Below are positions 60,334 through 64,000 of a DNA stretch of 64,000 bases, piece after piece (positions within the stretch are counted from its first letter, which is position 1; every line of letters begins with the position of its first letter). The stretch is taken from the NCBI GenBank assembly GCA_964019335.1, contig OZ025746.1:186001-250000 (forward strand). The letters are read 5' to 3'. The notes under the pieces are model-generated. The model ran no database searches, was not told the DNA's origin, and saw only the letters and a list, made by a program, of their open reading frames with translations. The position numbers and the translations under genes were made by a program. The DNA comes from Diplonema japonicum (taxonomy: Eukaryota > Euglenozoa > Diplonemea > Diplonemida > Diplonemidae).

Positions 60334-61187
60334 AAAATATACTTGATATTGTGCCACACAGAACGGTTGTCCCACGCCTTGCGTTGCATGGGACCATTTC
60401 CTTCGTCGTGATCCTTTTTTCGCGTCATATAGTCGAGTTCTGAACCAAGCTTTAAAAGAGACTCGTAATATCTTTCAAAGGTGATGTTGGTGATGTAAAC
60501 CGGCAGCAAGATACCCTTTTGTGTCGCCTCGTCAAAAAGATGCTTTACCCGTTTCACCGCTTCCTCTTCACCAATAAGGTGTCGGGAGAGAATGTAAGCC
60601 CGAGAAAGCGCCAGGTAGTTCGTTTTGTTATAAGGCATTTTTTTCAGGCCGATCTCAGAGAATGCTTCTTCCGCTTTAGACAAAATTCTCGCTCTTCCGT
60701 ACAGTTGGATCAAGGTTGTGTATTGTCTTTGTGATGCACCATAACGCTCCTTTAAGTCTTCCCACACTCTCAACATTCTGGGAACCCACACCTTCGGTCG
60801 GAGCTCGACATGTTCTAACATATCATCTATGAAACCGCTATAGTCATCAGGATGGTTGTAGAGTCTTTGCCTGTGAGCTTGTAAATAGTATTGCCAGTGG
60901 TATTCCGGGTCTACCTTGTACGACTCCAGGCTCTCTACCCAGTCAGTGTTCCTCAGCCAAACCTCGGGAAAGTGGTTTCGAAGGCCCCTTCTCTTCCACT
61001 CGTTGCTACGTATCTTCATATCGGTCGAGTACGTCCATTTGGGGATGTTCAGGGTGTTGACGGTCGTTCCTCTACGGTTCGACTTCTGCGTGCTACGCTT
61101 CGCGCCGTTCTTGAATCGCTTTTGGGTGGCTGTTGCCGCTGAAGAGGTGAAGAGAGGTGTCCGCCGAACGGCGCTGCTTGTTATCAT
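59913..61187 (-). CDS. Mitochondrial PPR-like protein, 4 exons
   Basis: Exons 61187-60343, 60283-60203, 60139-60076 and 60038-59913 give 371 residues. The start MITSSAVRRTPLFTSSAA looks like a mitochondrial presequence, followed by a very basic segment. The centre has pentatricopeptide-type helix pairs (YTTLIQLYGRARILSKAEEA, YNKTNYLALSRAYILSR), suggesting organellar RNA binding or a mitoribosome subunit. The C-terminus (HIPREWSLYGHPLNRAEFLY ... WIEKWRQFRKDGNWKAWEAK) is aromatic and conserved-looking but only appears after three introns of 59, 63 and 37 nt are removed. The last intron has an A run directly against the acceptor G. No named homologue is claimed. Confidence 0.7.
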
Positions 61188-61366
61188 TTTTTTTTTTTTT
61201 CTTTTCTTTTTTTTTTTTTTTTTTTTTTTTGCGATTTGAGAACAGGAAAAAAAAAGTAAAAAAAAAAAAAAGTGTTTGACGAAAAGAAAAAAACCTTTTT
61301 TTTTTTTTTTTTTTTTTCTCATTTTTTTTTTAATTTTTTTTTCTCGATTGATACACCAAAACCAAC

Positions 61367-62071
61367 TTAAAGCTCCTTGGGGTTCATGATGGTCACAACG
61401 TCGGGCTGCGGCTTCACGGGGCCCTTGGCACCGGTGGGGTCCCAGTCAAGCATGATCTTGACCTTGAGACCGAGAACACCCTGCCTCATGTAGATGTGAC
61501 GGGTGCACTGGGAGACGAACGAACGGGGGACGTCACCGGAGGACTTCATGTACCCGTCGGCGAACTTCATGGCCTTGGCACGCTGCCCACGAACCTTACC
61601 GGACACAATGACTTCAACACCCTTGGCCTCGGACTCCATAACAAAGCGGATGACACCATAGCAGGCCCTCCTCACAGGGAGCCCACCGACCAGCTTGTAC
61701 CTGAGGGACTCGGCCTGGGCAATGGCAGAGAGACCCCTGTTGCTCACCCTCTCAGCGTACAGTTCAACACCACCCTCGGGGAACTGGAACCTCTGCTGAA
61801 CCGCGCTGGTGAGCTCCCTGATCCTCCTGCCGCCCTCACCAAGGACGTCCTTCGACCTGGTGGCCTTGATGATGATCTCAGTCCTCTGGGGAGTCTTCCT
61901 CACCTGAAGATTTTTTTTTTTTTTTTTTTTTTTTTTGTTCCCTTCCCATACCTCAAGCCCGGAGAAACCGTCCTCGGCGAGTTCCCTCCTGAGCATCTCG
62001 CTAAGCTCGCAGTAGAAGACACCGTCAGCGACGAACTTCCTCTTCCTCGACAGGTTGCCAAGCAATGCCAT
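61367..62071 (-). CDS. RPS3: Ribosomal protein uS3 (RPS3), 2 exons
   Basis: Exons 62071-61952 and 61903-61367 give 218 residues. Starts [20 protein letters not shown]. The KH domain ([20 protein letters not shown]) contains the RNA-binding loop, and the C-terminal domain reads [20 protein letters not shown] and [20 protein letters not shown], standard for eukaryotic uS3. The 48-nt intron 61904-61951 (GTATGG..CTTCAG, with an A20 run) is phase 0 and joins GLE to VRKTPQRTE, as in all homologues. Translation through it would insert poly-Lys. It lacks the longer C-terminal tail of animal RPS3. A snoRNA-like array begins about 75 bases upstream of the ATG. Confidence 0.97.
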   Translation of the reverse strand: MALLGNLSRKRKFVADGVFYCELSEMLRRELAEDGFSGLEVWEGNKKKKKKKKNLQVRKTPQRTEIIIKATRSKDVLGEGGRRIRELTSAVQQRFQFPEGGVELYAERVSNRGLSAIAQAESLRYKLVGGLPVRRACYGVIRFVMESEAKGVEVIVSGKVRGQRAKAMKFADGYMKSSGDVPRSFVSQCTRHIYMRQGVLGLKVKIMLDWDPTGAKGPVKPQPDVVTIMNPKEL

Positions 62072-62144
62072 CTTGTTTAAGTGTTTAATAAACTAAACTG
62101 TGTGCTGGGTATGGTATGTGGTGTGTGTGTGAGTGTGTGGTGGG

Positions 62145-62252
62145 TGATCAGATGGTGGTGCATGTAAAATTATTCTGTCACGCAAAAAAAAGGGGGAGAC
62201 CCCTTTTCCTTGTAAGATTGGAGTGATTTGTGTGTGTTTTGGTGTCATCATT
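62145..62252 (-). ncRNA. C/D-snoRNA-like unit 6 (divergent type a)
   Basis: The most diverged unit: TGATCAGATGG at the box D side and an altered hairpin (AAAAAAAAGGGGGAGACCCC). Boxes and both antisense elements are unchanged. Confidence 0.5.
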
Positions 62253-62323
62253 TCTTTTTTTTCTTTTCTTCTCCCCCGTGCATGAACATGCATAAAGTTA
62301 CCCCCCCAGACGTGGTTGAAAGG

Positions 62324-62444
62324 GAACATCAGATGGTGGTGCATGTAAAGTTATTCTGTCACTCAAAAGGGGAGGAAAACCCCCTCCTTTTGTAAGACTG
62401 GAGTGATTTGTGTGTGTTTTTGGTGTCATCATTTAATGATGTTC
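62324..62444 (-). ncRNA. C/D-snoRNA-like unit 7 (type a)
   Basis: Full GAACATCA/TGATGTTC terminal repeat, box C-like ATGATGA, box D-like CTGA, long hairpin. Confidence 0.55.
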
Positions 62445-62458
62445 GGGAGGCAAAAAAA

Positions 62459-62570
62459 GGACATCAGATGGTGGTGCATGTAAAGTTATTCTGTCACTCA
62501 AAGAGAGAGACTCTCTTTGTAAGACTGGAGTGATTTGTGTTGTTTTGGTGTCATCATTTTGATGATGTTC
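62459..62570 (-). ncRNA. C/D-snoRNA-like unit 8 (type b)
   Basis: The short hairpin is perfectly paired here: CAAAGAGAG ... CTCTCTTTG. Boxes intact. A GT is missing from the TGTGTG stretch next to one antisense element. Confidence 0.55.
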
Positions 62571-62589
62571 AAGATGGAGCTCAACGAAA

Positions 62590-62697
62590 GGACATCAGAT
62601 GGTGGTGCATGTAAAATTATTCTGTCACTCAAAAGGGGAGGAAAACCCCCTCCTTTTGTAAGATTGGAGTGATTTGTGTGTGTTTTGGTGTCATCAC
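62590..62697 (-). ncRNA. C/D-snoRNA-like unit 9 (type a)
   Basis: Box C-like GTGATGA, still RUGAUGA. The terminal repeat partner is lost on that side. Otherwise like unit 7. Confidence 0.5.
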
Positions 62698-62803
62698 TTG
62701 AATGTGACCAGGGAGCCGGTTGGAAGGCTAAAAAAAAAAAAAAAAAAAAAAAAACAAACAAACAAAGGAGGTGCGCTGGTTGGCACCCTGCGTGCTCGAA
62801 GGG

Positions 62804-62916
62804 GAACATCAGATGGTGGTGCATGTAAAATTATTCTGTCACTCAAAGAGAGAGACCCCCTTTGTAAGATTGGAGTGATTTGTGTGTGTTTTGGTGTCAT
62901 CATTTTAATGATGTTC
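62804..62916 (-). ncRNA. C/D-snoRNA-like unit 10 (type b)
   Basis: Full terminal repeat, boxes intact, hairpin form CAAAGAGAGAGACCCCCTTTG. Confidence 0.55.
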
Positions 62917-62957
62917 AAGCTGGAGCTCAGCCCCGTTTAGGATGAAACGAAACGAAA

Positions 62958-63066
62958 GGACATCAGATGGTGGTGCATGTAAAGTTATTCTGTCACTCAA
63001 AAGGGGAGGAAAACCCCCTCCTTTTGTAAGATTGGAGTGATTTGTGTGTGTTTTGGTGTCATCATT
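62958..63066 (-). ncRNA. C/D-snoRNA-like unit 11 (type a)
   Basis: Boxes intact, long hairpin. The terminal repeat partner is lost beyond ATGATGA. Confidence 0.5.
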
Positions 63067-63449
63067 TAGATGGTGTGACAGCGGTAGGGGGGATGCAATG
63101 TGAATAAATATTGGACAACGAGGATAAGAAAAGCAGAATAATAATAATGAAACACCACCCCCATCCAGCAAAAGAAGGGCGGGTAAGGTAATGTAAGATG
63201 GTGGAGGTGGGGAAAAGTGCGTGGGGTGCGACTGTGAGCGAAACAGGCAACAAATAATATAAAAAAAAATAGCCTGCACCCACTACTTTAATCCCCCCTC
63301 CCGCCCTCCCTTGCTCATCTCCATTCAGCTGCCTCCTTCTACTCGTGAGATCTCAAAGAAAAAAAAAAGAAAATCGCTCGGAAAGGAGGTACTGCTGAAC
63401 CCCATGGAAGAAACAAAAAAAAAAAGAAGAAAAAAAAAAAAACATCGCT
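63067..63449. other. Intergenic
   Basis: About 380 bases of ordinary A/C-rich sequence and A runs between the array and the stop of the last gene. No gene seen. Confidence 0.55.
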
Positions 63450-64000
63450 CTACCACCCACTGAACAGCCCCCCTGACTTCTTGACGTCTTCGCCGTTGGT
63501 ATTCTGCATTTTTTTATTTTCTTTGCATTTTTTTCCCCCCCTCCTTCCACACCTTTCCATCGTCCGCATCGGTCCCACCCAACATCTTGTCAACATCCAA
63601 GGAAAAAACGTGCCCTGCCGATGTGCACGCAATAAGCCCTACCCCCGCAGCGTGCAAACCCGTGTTGAGCTGCAGTGAAAAACACGGCACAGGGCGCGAC
63701 ACGTTCATCGAGTGGAGATACGTGCGCTGGCCTCCTTTTGGAAACACCTCGGAGAACGTCAAAAATCCCGATTTGAGATGAGCGTCCCCCCCTGAGGTAA
63801 CCACGAGGGGGAGTGGGTAGGGCGTGTACCCCATATCAGTGACGTGTTGGCTCAAGGGGACATCGAAGCTGGTGACCAACCTTCCGTTTAAGGTGAACAC
63901 GAGAATCGCTTGCGGGACTTGAACAGGCTTTTCAGCGTCCAAAAAATCAGTATTGCGACAGTCGGTGACCTCGGGGTGCCGATCGCATAAAACGACAATA
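63450..64000 (-). CDS. C-terminal part of an unknown, possibly beta-propeller protein
   Basis: Open from the window edge to an intron at 63504-63552 (49 nt, GTGTGG..ATGCAG), then a last exon NTNGEDVKKSGGLFSGW ending at a TAG at 63450. About 166 residues are visible. Repeated strand-like segments (QAILVFTLNGRLVTSFDVPL, PLPLVVTSGGDAHLKSGFL, GVGLIACTSAGHVFSLDVDK) resemble propeller blades of WD40-like proteins. The family cannot be fixed from this end. Without splicing the frame would run into a poly-Gly/Lys stretch. Confidence 0.65.

Larger units (their letters stand above)
62145..63066 (-). repeat. Tandem array 2 of C/D-snoRNA-like units
   Basis: Six units of 108-121 bases, order a'-a-b-a-b-a, with the same two spacer types as array 1 45 kb away. 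One spacer instead holds unrelated sequence with an A22 run (62698-62803). Boxes RTGATGA and CTGA (minus strand) are kept in all six. Confidence 0.85.

Noticed and set aside
1-64000. CRISPR arrays, bacterial operons, Shine-Dalgarno sites and phage genes
   Set aside because: None seen; gene content and introns are eukaryotic.

Overview
This is eukaryotic nuclear DNA from a protist. Every gene I can support lies on the minus strand. That makes 23 protein genes, two of them cut by the window ends, in one unidirectional file. Gaps are mostly a hundred to a few hundred bases and are packed with homopolymer runs. Introns are few and tiny: 19 can be placed by homology or frame, 37-101 nt long, GT..AG, usually carrying a long A or T run. 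Start codons often sit directly behind an A-rich leader. Unidirectional genes, pyrimidine-AG sites ahead of leaders, few introns and tandem snoRNA-like arrays suggest a euglenozoan with polycistronic transcription and spliced-leader trans-splicing. A diplonemid is my best guess, but that is inference; no species marker was read.

Layout in plus coordinates (transcription runs right to left). 1-16822: VPS51 N-terminus, choline-transporter-like protein, mitochondrial ClpB/Hsp78, a small Zn-binding protein, a UPF1-like helicase with U1-type zinc fingers, a secreted GH59 galactocerebrosidase, and a SAM/coiled-coil protein with a novel-looking C-terminal repeat. 16823-18893: an array of five C/D-snoRNA-like units, a retroelement-like scrap and two fold-back palindromes. 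18894-27803: an unknown cysteine-containing protein, a GT61-like glycosyltransferase, a mitochondrial unknown, a disordered protein and the bifunctional fucokinase/GDP-fucose pyrophosphorylase. 27804-31190: gene-free, with low-complexity DNA and one MITE-like element. 31191-44821: four tandem copies of a ferric-reductase/NADPH-oxidase-like flavocytochrome, separated by 1.7-2.8 kb spacers with further terminal-inverted-repeat elements and a broken gene tail. 44904-56280: a MAM33/p32-like mitochondrial protein, a sialidase, and a sulfatase and a secreted FAD oxidase each present twice, in the order sulfatase, oxidase, oxidase, sulfatase. 57195-64000: a RasGAP-BCH-RhoGAP fusion, a mitochondrial PPR-like protein, ribosomal protein uS3, six more snoRNA-like units and the end of a possible beta-propeller protein.

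Functionally, the secreted hydrolases (galactocerebrosidase, sialidase, sulfatases) with the FAD oxidases and surface reductases suggest extracellular glycan and sulfated-polymer breakdown. The fucose salvage enzyme and the GT61-like transferase serve glycan assembly. No operon-like functional logic is required, because polycistronic neighbours in such organisms need not be related.

The strongest candidates for something undescribed are the two arrays of 11 C/D-box-like units, whose antisense elements match a universally conserved stretch of eukaryotic 18S rRNA; the RasGAP-BCH-RhoGAP fusion lacking the RhoGAP arginine finger; and the homopolymer introns, several of which have an A-run directly against the 3' AG.
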